64,000 nucleotides of DNA, taken from contig JAEWIZ010000008.1 of the NCBI GenBank assembly GCA_023386815.1, positions 553,126 through 617,125 of the forward strand. The letters are read 5' to 3'. Within the stretch, counting starts at the first letter, position 1. The number at the start of each line of letters is the position of its first letter. The notes below the pieces were generated by a model. It had not been told where the DNA came from, made no database searches, and saw nothing but the letters and a program-made list of their open reading frames with translations. Positions 27,938 to 37,140 of the stretch are shown piece by piece. The DNA comes from Bacillota bacterium (GTDB lineage Bacteria > Bacillota > Clostridia > Lachnospirales > Lachnospiraceae). The position numbers and the translations under genes were made by a program.

Positions 27938-29437
27938 ATGGAAGAGTTAAAGAAATTAAAGGCACCGAAAAAGGCTAGAATTGGTCTATATAGTGCAGGA
28001 CTTCATGCCTATTGGGATCAATTTGAAGGACTAAAGGAATGTCTTCTTGAATACAATCAATTTTTAGAAAAGCGAATGTCTGAATATGGAGAGGTGTATA
28101 ATTTTGGTCTGGTAGATACGGAAGATAGGGGAAGAGAAGCAGGGGAGTATTTTAATGAGAAGAATGTTGATCTTGTATTCTCCCATGCGGCAACCTATTA
28201 TACCAGTGCATGTTTGCTTCCTCTGCATCAGATTAACAAGGCGCCGGTTATCATTCTTAATCTGCAGCCGGCACCGGAGATGGCCTATGACAAAACGGGA
28301 ACGGATCGTTGGCTGGCTCAATGTGTGGGCTGTTCCATACCTGAGATTTCAAACGCTTTTAACCGTGCCGGAATTAAGTTTCGTGCCATCAATGGTTTAT
28401 TGGGACTGGATTATACACCAAAATTCTCTTTTGCCGATGAGATCACAGTTGATCGTCCGGAGGCAATTCAGGCTTGGAAACAGATTGAGGAGTGGTGTTT
28501 GGCTGCAGGAGTAAAGCGTACCCTTCAGCATGCCAGATTCGGGTTCTTAGGTGGTTATTATAGTGGAATGCTGGATATGTATAGTGATTTTACCATGCTT
28601 CAGGCTCAAACCGGTATGCATATAGAGGTATTAGAAATGTGTGACCTGGAAGTTTATCTGCGCAGTGTTACGGAAACGGAGATAAAGGAGAAATTAGAAC
28701 AGATTGAAGCCTTCTTTGAAATCTCCGGAGACTCTCCTTCTGATCCGATCGCGAAAAGACCGACACCAGAACAGCTGGAATGGTCTGCCAAGGTAGCTGT
28801 AGCTCAGGAAAAAATGGTGTTAGATCGCAATCTGGATAGTGTTTCTTATTACTATCATGGACGTGATAACTATTACGAGGAAATTCAAAGTGGATTTATT
28901 GTTGGACATTCCCTGCTGACGGCTAAGGGGATTGCATGTTCCGGAGAAGGGGATATCAAAACTGCACTTGCTATGAAGATTTCTGATATTTTGAATACGG
29001 GAGGAAGCTTCTGTGAGATCGTTGCAGCAGATTTTAACCGGGATACTATGATTCTTGGCCATGATGGACCGTTTCATTTTCTGATTTCCAAAGGAAAGCC
29101 CATACTACGTGGAATGGGAGTATATCATGGCAAAAGGGGCAGTGGTGTATCAGTAGAAGCGAAGGTTCAACCCGGCAAGGTTACCACACTTGGAATTACT
29201 CAGACAGGGGATGGTAAATTGAAATTCAATATCAGTGAAGGAGAAGCTGTGGATGCTCCAATTCTTCTGAATGGAAATACCTCCACCCATATCCGATTTG
29301 CCAGTAAGCCCGCAGAGTACATGGACAGGTGGTTCGTAGAAGCACCAACCCATCACCTTGCCTTGTCTGTTGGTCATAATGCAGGTTTGTTTACAAAGGT
29401 TGCACAGTTGATGGAGATACCTTATTCGGTTTACTAA
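27938..29437 (+). CDS. L-fucose/L-arabinose isomerase-family protein
   Basis: 499 residues of the FucI/AraA-like fold (COG2407-type). N-terminal domain KARIGLYSAGLHAYWDQFEGL, then VSHAATY-like segment (VFSHAATYYTSACLLPLHQ), LNLQPAP and a C-terminal beta domain with GPFHFLISKGKPILRG and WFVEAPTHHLALSVGHN (His pair in the position of the metal-bound C-terminal histidines). Start at 27938 lies 9 nt after AGGAGG; the ATG at 27929 abuts it. It probably interconverts an aldose and ketose imported here, such as L-fucose, L-arabinose or a related sugar; the exact substrate is not readable. Controlled presumably by the divergent AraC protein. Confidence 0.8.
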   Translation: MEELKKLKAPKKARIGLYSAGLHAYWDQFEGLKECLLEYNQFLEKRMSEYGEVYNFGLVDTEDRGREAGEYFNEKNVDLVFSHAATYYTSACLLPLHQINKAPVIILNLQPAPEMAYDKTGTDRWLAQCVGCSIPEISNAFNRAGIKFRAINGLLGLDYTPKFSFADEITVDRPEAIQAWKQIEEWCLAAGVKRTLQHARFGFLGGYYSGMLDMYSDFTMLQAQTGMHIEVLEMCDLEVYLRSVTETEIKEKLEQIEAFFEISGDSPSDPIAKRPTPEQLEWSAKVAVAQEKMVLDRNLDSVSYYYHGRDNYYEEIQSGFIVGHSLLTAKGIACSGEGDIKTALAMKISDILNTGGSFCEIVAADFNRDTMILGHDGPFHFLISKGKPILRGMGVYHGKRGSGVSVEAKVQPGKVTTLGITQTGDGKLKFNISEGEAVDAPILLNGNTSTHIRFASKPAEYMDRWFVEAPTHHLALSVGHNAGLFTKVAQLMEIPYSVY

Positions 29438-29545
29438 GATGTTGGTAGATTGATGAACCTCGGTGGTTTTCGTGTAGGGATAAAAAGTATGATATATCTA
29501 AAATAATTTATTATTTGAATAAGAACAGGGTGTGATGCAATGATC

Positions 29546-29572
29546 AACAAGATGCATTACATCTTGTTTTTT
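29546..29572 (+). terminator. Terminator after isomerase gene
   Basis: AACAAGATG (29546-29554) / CATCTTGTT (29560-29568), 5-nt loop, followed by TTTT. Confidence 0.75.
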
Positions 29573-29856
29573 AGTAAGTGAATATACTATAATTCTTTTA
29601 TGAGGTGTATCCTTAGGAACTTTTTATCCCAAATAATACTTCTATTTGTTGCACAATATTAAAAAATATGTGATAATATTTATAAATCAAAATAACAGAG
29701 CAATAGCAGTTATGATATTTGGAATATATAACACAGGTGCAGCTCCTTATTATTAACAAATACAATGAAACGTCTGAAAATATAGAAAAGCAATAGGGTT
29801 GTTTCATAATGAGTATCTTAGTAAGGAAGAATGCAAGTCGAATTTGTAAATAACAA

Positions 29857-29876
29857 CTTGTATACTTGTAAACAAG
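29857..29876 (-). promoter_or_regulatory. Candidate GntR operator, copy 1
   Basis: Read on the minus strand this is CTTGTTTACAAGTATACAAG. It matches the site at 38126-38145 at 17 of 20 positions, including the CTTGT-N2-ACAAG palindrome and the adjoining TATAC. FadR-subfamily GntR proteins bind TTGT-type palindromes of this kind, and a GntR/FadR gene lies at 37345. Confidence 0.6.
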
Positions 29877-30073
29877 AACGGGAGTGATTAAGGGTATGAG
29901 AAGAATATTCTTAATCCAGGGAAGGTAATTGAACTGTAAGAGCGTGATGAAACAAGAGCATATGCTTCTATAACGCTTGAAACAGGTAGTAAACACTCAT
30001 ATAATGGAACGTAATATAGCTAAATGATTCCTTCTAGTATGAAAAAAAAAGATTCTGGAGGTTAGCAGTTAGT

Positions 30074-31345
30074 ATGAATACTATAGTATTGGTTAATGGT
30101 AACGCAGAGAACATAAGTGAATTCTATCATGATGAACAAATATTATTACAAAAGCATTCTCATAATTTTATTGAGATTAATACAGAGGAAGATATCTATT
30201 CCGAGCAGGATTTATATGAAATATTCGTAAATTCAGGATACGAATTTACGGGGAAATTCTATGTAGGACTATGCTATGGTGTATTACTGGAGCCAGAAAA
30301 GGCAAGAAACATGTCTTATGAAAAATATTTGTTTCTCAAGTTTTCAATCTATAAAAAAATTAAAGAGATCTTCTGCTTATCAAAGACAGGCTTTGTTGTT
30401 AAAAAAGAGGACAGCTGCTGCAGCTTGATTGCTGTAATTCCCGATGAAGATAGAGAAGATTTTATAGAGAAATATGTTTTAAAATCTAAAGAAGTTATAA
30501 AGAATGATTTTGGAGTTGAGCTGCAGGTTGGTGTAGGAGAGATGACTCGAAACACCAGTCAGTTGCTAAGAACCTATGAAACAGCCAAGTACGCCTATCA
30601 TCTATATTTTTTCGAAGAAAAAGATATTCTGGAATATAGCAAAATAGATAAAGCAGAAAGTCTGTCCTTTGATGTATATGAGGAGTTGCTGGAAGAATTA
30701 TATAATTCCATCGTCAGTAAAGATAAGAATGTCTTTGAGAAAATTGAAAATATATTAAATGCAATTGAATATATCCATTATGGGAATAAAAATGCTGCAA
30801 TCAACCGCTGTATTATGTTTGTCGGTGAGTTAGGAAAAAGGTTAAAGGATCTAAATCCCAAAGCGGCGAACTGGAGAATCAAGCAAGAGGAGAAGCAGGA
30901 AGAATTAAGATATCAGACGACTTTTCGGGCTGTGAAGAACATTATTATTGAATTCTATCAATATTTAATTCCAGTAATTTATCATAATGTTGACCAGGGC
31001 AGCGTTTATGAAATAGTTCAGATTAAGGAGTATATTCAGAAAAATTATATGCAGGACATTTCCCTGAGGGAGCTGGCGGATTTGACCTACGTAAGCCGAA
31101 GCTACTTCAGTACTGCCTTTAAAAATGCAACAGGTAAGAACTTTAAAACCTATCTGACAGAGGTTAGAATGGAAGAGGCACTGAAACTTGTGCTTAGAAC
31201 CAATATGAAAACCTATGAGATTGCTGAAAGAGTTGGATACCATAATGTGAGATTTTTTGTTGATGCATTTAAAAATTCCTATAAAATGAGTCCGCTGGAG
31301 TATCGGAAATTACATGCCGTCAAGGTAATGCAAAAAAGTAACTGA
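30074..31345 (+). CDS. AraC-family regulator with large sensor domain
   Basis: 423 residues. The C-terminal AraC domain (about 315-415) is clear: ISLRELADLTYVSRSYFSTAFKNATG and TYEIAERVGYHNVRFFVDAFKNSY. The N-terminal 300 residues resemble the middle domain of YesN-type regulators (segment VGVGEMTRNTSQLLRTYETAKYA, typical of these) but there is no receiver domain, so it probably binds a ligand directly. GGAGG lies 12 nt before the ATG, a rather long spacing. It precedes, and is co-oriented with, the beta-helix/VOC/MFS/MDR genes, separated from them by a terminator at 31378, and is the likely local activator. Confidence 0.88.
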   Translation: MNTIVLVNGNAENISEFYHDEQILLQKHSHNFIEINTEEDIYSEQDLYEIFVNSGYEFTGKFYVGLCYGVLLEPEKARNMSYEKYLFLKFSIYKKIKEIFCLSKTGFVVKKEDSCCSLIAVIPDEDREDFIEKYVLKSKEVIKNDFGVELQVGVGEMTRNTSQLLRTYETAKYAYHLYFFEEKDILEYSKIDKAESLSFDVYEELLEELYNSIVSKDKNVFEKIENILNAIEYIHYGNKNAAINRCIMFVGELGKRLKDLNPKAANWRIKQEEKQEELRYQTTFRAVKNIIIEFYQYLIPVIYHNVDQGSVYEIVQIKEYIQKNYMQDISLRELADLTYVSRSYFSTAFKNATGKNFKTYLTEVRMEEALKLVLRTNMKTYEIAERVGYHNVRFFVDAFKNSYKMSPLEYRKLHAVKVMQKSN

Positions 31346-31377
31346 ACAAGATCCCTAGATAGATAAAGCCTATGATG

Positions 31378-31416
31378 AAAGACTGTAGTGTCATGAGACA
31401 TTGCAGTCTTTTTTTG
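31378..31416 (+). terminator. Terminator after AraC gene
   Basis: AAGACTG...TGTC-ATGA-GACA...CAGTCTT imperfect stem (31379-31409) followed by seven T. Confidence 0.75.
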
Positions 31417-31560
31417 TCCTGGTTTTGTCATAATCACGAAAACTGGTATCCTAATCAAAAAAAACATAACATTCTTCACAAAAAACGTCATTTATGAAAA
31501 ACGATTCATGTGGAATAATGGTACTAAAGTATTTGATGAAAGGTACGGCGATATAGTGTT

Positions 31561-32961
31561 ATGGAAAAAATTAAACCTAAATTATTGAATAAACCAAAGA
31601 GGCTTCCTTCTAAGCTATCAATGAAAACGGCTAGTGTTGTGAATATGGTTAATAGCCTGGCAAACCCCGGTAAGCCACTGATTAACTGGTTTGAGGGATA
31701 TCCGGATGCTAAGGCAGCAGTACATATAGTAGATGGCGAATATATAGAAGAGGATTCCAAAAGAGACATTGTTTTTGGAGGAACCATTAGTGATAGCCAG
31801 ATTAAGGATTTAAAAATAGTTGCGTATCAAGGAAATGAGGGCGGCATCTATGCAGAAGGGTCAGGCTCCAGAGTTGTTGTCGATGGATCAACGATTAACC
31901 TTTCCGGCGATGGGAAAGGTGTCGGGGGTCCTGCCACAGGAGCTGCCACAAAAAATTATGCCGATCTGACCCTGCGAAATGTTATAATTGATTCCTATGG
32001 GAAAAGCCGGTTTTGTACCGTTGCGGAACAATTTAGCACATTACGTGCCTATGATTCACTGTTTATCTCTCACGGAGTGCCATATGGAGAAGGGTTTGCC
32101 GATGTGAAGGGTATAATGGCAACCCCGCCTCCAGCCCTTGAAATCGGAGGGAATTGCAGGACTCATTGCACCATGAGTAATTCGTACAGTTATTTTTATA
32201 ACAGTAAGATAATTTGTGATGGATGGGGAGCCTTGTCCACAGAGACAGCTGAGGGCTTTGTTTATCTGGAAGCCAATGATTGCGATATCATTGTGACCAA
32301 GCAGGGCTATGGTGCTTATGCGGATCCTGACTGTCATGATTATTTTAATCGATGCCGCTTTGACATTGATGGCATGGCCTCTATTATTGGGGGTGAGGGG
32401 GATATGACCTTTACGGATTGTACGGTAAACTGTGCCTCCTATTTCAGCTTAATGCATTGTGTTATGGGTGTTCCGGAGGAGGTTGGCACCCTGATTGTCA
32501 AGGGTGGAACAATTCATACGAAAAAAGAAGTAGTAAAAATAAAGAGCCATAATGCTCAAATCGAATTTGTTGGAGCTTGTATTCGATCAGATTCAAATGT
32601 TTTGGTACATACTTTATGGAATGATGACCCTTGCGCAACAAAACCAAGTGAAGCTCCTTACGGAGTGAACGTCATTCTCAAGAATATGGATGTATCCGGA
32701 GATCTCCTTCATGAGGATCCGGAGCGTGCCATGTGGATTAGCTTAAATTCTACGACTCTTTACGGAGCCATCATAAATGGAAATCTGACGATGGATATCG
32801 GCAGTAAATGGACAGCCACTGCAGATTCCAATATTCTATTGCCAAACGAGATTGACCTGGCACAAATTGATGCGCTAAAAGGTGTAACAATTAGAGCCAG
32901 AGGAGGTCAGAACGCTATCTATGATTTGGCAGGTGGAGGAAGATTAATCGTAGAAGAATAA
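31561..32961 (+). CDS. Cytoplasmic right-handed beta-helix protein of unknown function
   Basis: 466 residues. The body (about 60-450) is made of short beta-strand turns with repeated N/D-G and hydrophobic ladders (GSRVVVDGSTINLSGDG, LTLRNVIIDSYG, LEANDCDIIVTKQG, MTFTDCTVNC, VNVILKNMDVSG), the pattern of a pectin-lyase-like beta-helix. There is no signal peptide or membrane segment, which is unusual because most such proteins are secreted lyases or adhesins. Many cysteines and histidines (GGNCRTHCTMSN, DPDCHDYF) could bind metal. The ribosome site is weak (AAAGG about 17 nt before ATG). Adjacent VOC, MFS and MDR genes suggest it is an intracellular enzyme in the same catabolic unit. Confidence 0.7.
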   Translation: MEKIKPKLLNKPKRLPSKLSMKTASVVNMVNSLANPGKPLINWFEGYPDAKAAVHIVDGEYIEEDSKRDIVFGGTISDSQIKDLKIVAYQGNEGGIYAEGSGSRVVVDGSTINLSGDGKGVGGPATGAATKNYADLTLRNVIIDSYGKSRFCTVAEQFSTLRAYDSLFISHGVPYGEGFADVKGIMATPPPALEIGGNCRTHCTMSNSYSYFYNSKIICDGWGALSTETAEGFVYLEANDCDIIVTKQGYGAYADPDCHDYFNRCRFDIDGMASIIGGEGDMTFTDCTVNCASYFSLMHCVMGVPEEVGTLIVKGGTIHTKKEVVKIKSHNAQIEFVGACIRSDSNVLVHTLWNDDPCATKPSEAPYGVNVILKNMDVSGDLLHEDPERAMWISLNSTTLYGAIINGNLTMDIGSKWTATADSNILLPNEIDLAQIDALKGVTIRARGGQNAIYDLAGGGRLIVEE

Positions 32962-32990
32962 GCATGCTTTGATGAAAGGAGGGATTAAGG

Positions 32991-33395
32991 ATGGAACTAG
33001 TTTTTAAACCGTTACATGTTGGAATCAGCGTGAATCATATGGATGAATCAATTGAATGGTATCGAAAGAATCTGAACTTTGAAGTTTTAAAAGATGACTA
33101 CATACCGCCATTAAAAGCAAGAATTGTCTTTATTGCAAATGGTGACTTTGAAATTGAATTATTCCAGTATGATGAACCAAAACCAATTCCGCAGGAACGA
33201 TTGACACCAAATTCTGATCTTCAGACCGTTGGAACAAAGCATGTAGCTTTTCAGACGGTGGATATGAAGGCTTTAAAGGAAAAATTCCTTAACAATGGTG
33301 TTGATATTGCCCATGAGGTAGTTATGGAAGGGAATCCGGTTATGTTTATCAGGGATAACTCGGGAGTGCTGATTGAATTTATTCAAAGGGGTTAA
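32991..33395 (+). CDS. VOC-superfamily (glyoxalase/dioxygenase-fold) protein
   Basis: 134 residues, one vicinal-oxygen-chelate domain made of two beta-alpha-beta-beta-beta units. The four metal-ligand positions are all filled: His in KPLHVGISV, Glu in DFEIELFQY, His in GTKHVAFQT and Glu in GVLIEFIQ, so it should bind a divalent metal as in glyoxalase I or methylmalonyl-CoA epimerase. The strong AAAGGAGGG site and 30-bp gap place it in one unit with the beta-helix gene. In an anaerobe an isomerase/epimerase or lyase role is more likely than a dioxygenase; methylmalonyl-CoA epimerase itself is longer in its signature and not supported here. Confidence 0.85.
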   Translation: MELVFKPLHVGISVNHMDESIEWYRKNLNFEVLKDDYIPPLKARIVFIANGDFEIELFQYDEPKPIPQERLTPNSDLQTVGTKHVAFQTVDMKALKEKFLNNGVDIAHEVVMEGNPVMFIRDNSGVLIEFIQRG

Positions 33396-33502
33396 GTTGG
33401 TGCAAAGCACTTAACTTAAATGTAGCAAGTGAATTGCTTGTAGCGTTTTACGGGAATCAACTTGCTGATTCATCTTGAGAAAATTAAAGGAGGGTATTTT
33501 AC

Positions 33503-34822
33503 ATGTTTAAAAACAGGAAGTTTGGGCTTTACTCAATTTTATTTATGGTACTTGGTGTTGTATATATGTTCTTTTATTCAGGCTTGCAAAATGATCATAT
33601 CAATATTTTGCAACCCTATCTGTCATCAACCTATGGATGGACAGACTTACAGATAACAAATCCTGTCACTTATGGTAGTATGCTTGTAATCCTATTCTAT
33701 TTGGTATGTGGCGCGGCTTTTGTTAAATTTGGTGTTAAGAAATTCATGGTACCAAGTATGATAGTTCTTGGTTTGGCTTGCTGCGGTATCGCTTTTGCAG
33801 GATCAAATTATGCCTTATATGCAGTTAGCTTATTCTGTGTTCGTGTTTTAGTAGTTCCGCTTCAGATGGGTGGATTTATGCTTTGTGCGAACTGGTTTAT
33901 AAAATACCGCGGCCGTGTCATGGGTGTTATTACAGCAGGTAGTCCTCTGTTCTCTGTTTGCGGAATTTCTATTTTAACAAAAGTTTCAAACAGTGTTGGT
34001 ATTAAAGAAGCCTATATTGTAATGGGTGTTGTGGTTGTTGTAATAGGCCTCGTAACAGCGTTCTTCATGAAGGATACTCCGGAGGATGCAGGCATGTTCC
34101 CGGATGGAGCTGACAAAGCACCGATATCCGAACAGGATGACAGTGAACCGATGTCACTGAAACAACTTCTTTCTGAGGCTCGTGCTTGGCAGTTAATTAT
34201 ATCCTATGGTATCATGCAGTTCGTAATTAATGCAATGATGTCCTATATGGCAGTACGTTATATATCCTTAAGTTCCGAAGCAGATGTTCCTAACCTGTTT
34301 GTAGCAAAGGCTCTTCTGTGGTTATCAATTGGTGCAATTGCAGGTATTCCGATGAGCTATGTGCTGGGTGTGATCGATGATAAGATGGGATCCATTAAAG
34401 CATCCTTAATCCTTAACATCTTATTCTTCTTTGCAGTAATCCCGTTGGCAATTATGCCTGTAGGCGGAAGTGTTCCATTGATGGTTGTTTGGGCATTTGG
34501 TGTGGCGTGTATGACAGGTGGTGTTCCAACCATGCATCCTTGCGTAACTTCATACGTATATGGACGTAAGCATTACCAGGCAGCGAATAAATGGATTATG
34601 ACGATTCAGGCTATTCCATTTGCCTTCTCTGTAGCATTCATGGCAGCATTTAATCAAGCCGGCAAGTTGACAACGGCATACTATGTACTGATGGTATTAC
34701 TGGTAATTTCATTGATCACGATTTTAACCATGTGGAAGATTCCGGATGCTAATGCAGCTGACAGAGATTATAAATCTTCAAAAATAAATGCAGAGAAGCT
34801 TACAGCTGCAACTAAAAACTAA
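33503..34822 (+). CDS. OFA-type major facilitator transporter
   Basis: 439 residues with 12 predicted segments and the MFS loop 2-3 and TM4 features of the oxalate/formate antiporter (OFA) branch: start FGLYSILFMVLGVVYMFFYSG, CANWFIKYRGRVMGVITAG, a central hydrophilic loop of about 45 residues (PEDAGMFPDGADKAPISEQDD) and a second half starting with SEARAWQLIISYGIMQF. OFA members carry monocarboxylates and dicarboxylates, often as substrate/product antiport. A carboxylic acid substrate would fit the CoA-transferase and dehydratase genes downstream. Strong ribosome site (AAGGAGGG). Confidence 0.88.
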   Translation: MFKNRKFGLYSILFMVLGVVYMFFYSGLQNDHINILQPYLSSTYGWTDLQITNPVTYGSMLVILFYLVCGAAFVKFGVKKFMVPSMIVLGLACCGIAFAGSNYALYAVSLFCVRVLVVPLQMGGFMLCANWFIKYRGRVMGVITAGSPLFSVCGISILTKVSNSVGIKEAYIVMGVVVVVIGLVTAFFMKDTPEDAGMFPDGADKAPISEQDDSEPMSLKQLLSEARAWQLIISYGIMQFVINAMMSYMAVRYISLSSEADVPNLFVAKALLWLSIGAIAGIPMSYVLGVIDDKMGSIKASLILNILFFFAVIPLAIMPVGGSVPLMVVWAFGVACMTGGVPTMHPCVTSYVYGRKHYQAANKWIMTIQAIPFAFSVAFMAAFNQAGKLTTAYYVLMVLLVISLITILTMWKIPDANAADRDYKSSKINAEKLTAATKN

Positions 34823-34930
34823 CTTAAAACTTGAACTGAAAGCCTATTCAATTCATGATAACAAATTTGACTTAAGTGTAAATCTGTTGTATAGGGATAG
34901 GTCATCAAATTGAAAGGCGTGAAAGAGACT

Positions 34931-35974
34931 ATGAAAACGAAATATGCTGTTGTGGAGCAGGGCAGGGTTTTTCTTCAAGAAAAAGAACTGCAAAAGCCAG
35001 GACCCGGGGAACTATTGTTAGAAGCGCATTATAGTACCATGAGCCCTGGAACCGAGTATGCACTTATGGCTGGATTCATCGTTCCGCTACCGACTAATAT
35101 CGGATACAGTATGGCTGCAAGAGTACTTGAGGTAGGCGAAGGAGTAACTGACTTTAAAGTCGGTGATCCGGTAGTGACAACCGGTGAGCATGCTCAGTAT
35201 CTTATTATGGATGAGTACAATGTGACTCCAGCTCCGGAAGGCATTGATATGGAGCAGGCGGCTTTCTTTAATCTGGGTCATACCGGAATGTATGCTGTTC
35301 GTAGAGCACAGCTGCAATTAGGGGAACCGGCCGTTGTACTTGGTCAGGGATTTGTTGGTGCTATTACTGCACAGGTAGCAAAGGCTGCAGGAGCACTGCC
35401 GGTTATTGTTACCGATTTAGAAGAGTCCCGCTTAAATATAGCAAGAGAGATGGGCGTTCATTATGCCATTAATACGAAACAGGATCCAGAGGGTCTTTCA
35501 AATGTGATAAAAAGTTTGAAGCGTGAAGGAGTTCCGGTGGTGTTCGAAGCAACCGGAGTACGCCAGCCTTTAGAGCAGGCCTTCGAAATTGTGGCTGAGC
35601 GGGGTCGTGTCATCATGATTTCTCAGGTGCATGGGGATGAAGCGCCCAAATATGATGAGAATCTGATGATGAAGGGTGCAAGTTTGATTGGAACCTATGT
35701 TAACTCCAAGCCGTTCAGGCTTCGCAGGGCGGATCTTAAGATTCAAGGCAGCTGGCCGCCTGTAATGGATAGTAAGCTGACTCGATATGTGAATTCTGAT
35801 GTCTGGACTTCGGATGAGGATATTCGAGTATTCTTAAATCTGATCTACTATGGTAACCTTAATATAAAGCCGTTGATTAGTCATCGTTTTACCTACGAAC
35901 AGATATCGGAGGCTTATGAACTGGTTTGGAACCATGATCCGAATCTAATCGGTGGAGTGATTCGCTGGAAATAA
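34931..35974 (+). CDS. Medium-chain dehydrogenase/reductase (zinc ADH-like, atypical)
   Basis: 347 residues, MDR superfamily: GroES-like N-terminal domain (about 1-130), Rossmann domain with GQGFVGAITAQVAKAAGA (nucleotide-binding GxGxxG variant) and VFEATGV. The usual catalytic zinc Cys/Asp segment is replaced by YSTMSPGTEY and the GHE motif by TTGEHAQYL, as in the BchC-like or MDR members with SPGTE, so zinc catalysis is doubtful. It probably oxidises or reduces a hydroxyl/keto group of the unit's substrate with NAD(P). Start at 34931 is in the AAAGAG context; a TTG at 34910 is weaker. Last gene before a terminator. Confidence 0.83.
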   Translation: MKTKYAVVEQGRVFLQEKELQKPGPGELLLEAHYSTMSPGTEYALMAGFIVPLPTNIGYSMAARVLEVGEGVTDFKVGDPVVTTGEHAQYLIMDEYNVTPAPEGIDMEQAAFFNLGHTGMYAVRRAQLQLGEPAVVLGQGFVGAITAQVAKAAGALPVIVTDLEESRLNIAREMGVHYAINTKQDPEGLSNVIKSLKREGVPVVFEATGVRQPLEQAFEIVAERGRVIMISQVHGDEAPKYDENLMMKGASLIGTYVNSKPFRLRRADLKIQGSWPPVMDSKLTRYVNSDVWTSDEDIRVFLNLIYYGNLNIKPLISHRFTYEQISEAYELVWNHDPNLIGGVIRWK

Positions 35975-35995
35975 TTGATGTATCATAATTCTTTA

Positions 35996-36024
35996 AAAAG
36001 GGCTGTTTCAAAACAGCCCTTTTA
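35996..36024 (+). terminator. Terminator after MDR gene
   Basis: Perfect AAAAGGGCTGTTT (35996-36008) / AAACAGCCCTTTT (36011-36023) stem, the end of the beta-helix/VOC/MFS/MDR unit. Confidence 0.85.
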
Positions 36025-36204
36025 TAACAAAAATTTACACGATTCGTGAATATCCACAATTATTTTGATAAATTGTGCTTAATTTTCAAAAATATGCTTG
36101 CAAAATTTCTATTTTACTTATAAATTAGTCATAGGAGCAAACTAAGAAGAAAATCAAAATAGTTGACCGGAATTGATTATGTAAGTAAACTGGAGGATGA
36201 AAAA

Positions 36205-37047
36205 ATGAGTAGTGGTGGGGTATTGGATGCATTAAAGATTGTATTACCATTGGTATCAGAAATAGTTGGGATAGACATGCAATTGTCGCTCTGCAACCGC
36301 ACACATTCCATTGGAGTTTGGCAGGCAAAGACTTTTAGTTTGCCAGGTGCCGTAGAAGGAGCAGAACTTTCCTGGGACGTTCCGGCTCATCGAAATATGC
36401 TGGAGGCAATGAGAACCGGAAAAGGCTGTGTAAATATTCTTCCCAAAGAAATGTTGGGTGAGGCAATTAAAGGGATTGTAACTCCTGTTTATGAAGATGG
36501 CGAAGTTGTAGGTGTAATTGCCTGTGCAACCTCCTTAAAGGAAGCAGATCATATCCTGGAATCAACGAAAAGCTTATTTGCTAATCTAACCCAGACACAG
36601 GATGCTGTTGAGGAAATAGCAAATGGAGCAACCTTGTTGTCTGAGAAATTGAATAACATTAGCAATGCTTCTGACATTATGAGGAAGCAAGTGGATACAG
36701 CTTTAAAATGTGTCTCTAATATCCAGGCAAATGCTTCAAAATCCAATATTCTTGCTTTGAACGGCTCAATTGAGGCAGCCAGAGTGGGAGAGGCAGGCAG
36801 AGGCTTTGCGGTGGTTGCCAAGGAAATGGGAACCTTTGCAAAGGTGAGCGGAGAGACAGCGAAGCAGATTAATGATGTGCTCGCGGAGGTATCACAGTCC
36901 ATTCAAACAATAACGGGAGAGGTGACTGAAGTAAATGGGGTTGCCATGCAGCAGGCGGCGTCCACCGAGGAGATCACAGCGACCTTAAGTGATATCACCA
37001 ATCAGACATCTGTTATTGTAGAGTTTAATCAGAAAATGACGTCATAA
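36205..37047 (+). CDS. Soluble methyl-accepting chemotaxis-like sensor protein
   Basis: 280 residues with no membrane segment. N-terminal 120 residues form a PAS/GAF-like pocket (VLPLVSEIVGIDMQLSLCNRTHSIG, GIVTPVYEDGEVVGVIACA), followed by a chemoreceptor signalling hairpin (about 130-280) whose tip is SNILALNGSIEAARVGEAGRGFAVVAKEM; here IEAARVGEAGRGFAVVA is intact and the preceding ALNGSI replaces the usual ALNAAI. The hairpin is shorter than in classical receptors. Start at 36205 fits TGGAGG. It lies between the MDR and GntR genes, so it may sense the pathway substrate and signal to the chemotaxis array or another CheW-type partner. Confidence 0.85.
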   Translation: MSSGGVLDALKIVLPLVSEIVGIDMQLSLCNRTHSIGVWQAKTFSLPGAVEGAELSWDVPAHRNMLEAMRTGKGCVNILPKEMLGEAIKGIVTPVYEDGEVVGVIACATSLKEADHILESTKSLFANLTQTQDAVEEIANGATLLSEKLNNISNASDIMRKQVDTALKCVSNIQANASKSNILALNGSIEAARVGEAGRGFAVVAKEMGTFAKVSGETAKQINDVLAEVSQSIQTITGEVTEVNGVAMQQAASTEEITATLSDITNQTSVIVEFNQKMTS

Positions 37048-37140
37048 GTGGAATAAATCTTCGACTTGAATATATATTTTAAATGATATTACGAAAATTA
37101 AAGAATAACCTTGCTTGATATTGGGATAAGATGTTATTAT

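Larger units (their letters stand above)
29438..30073. other. 636-bp intergenic region upstream of the second catabolic AraC gene
   Basis: No supported gene. It holds a terminator (29546-29572), an operator-like palindrome (29857-29876) shared with the CoA-transferase promoter, a 12-bp palindrome AAGAATATTCTT (29901-29912) and several very short frames such as a 10-codon one at 29896-29928 that I do not call. The region is AT-rich and looks regulatory. Confidence 0.6.

Noticed and set aside
29613..29996. 127-codon minus-strand frame in the gap before the AraC gene at 30074
   Set aside because: No ribosome site, very hydrophobic and Cys/Tyr-rich low-complexity translation, and it lies across an AT-rich regulatory region including the operator at 29857.
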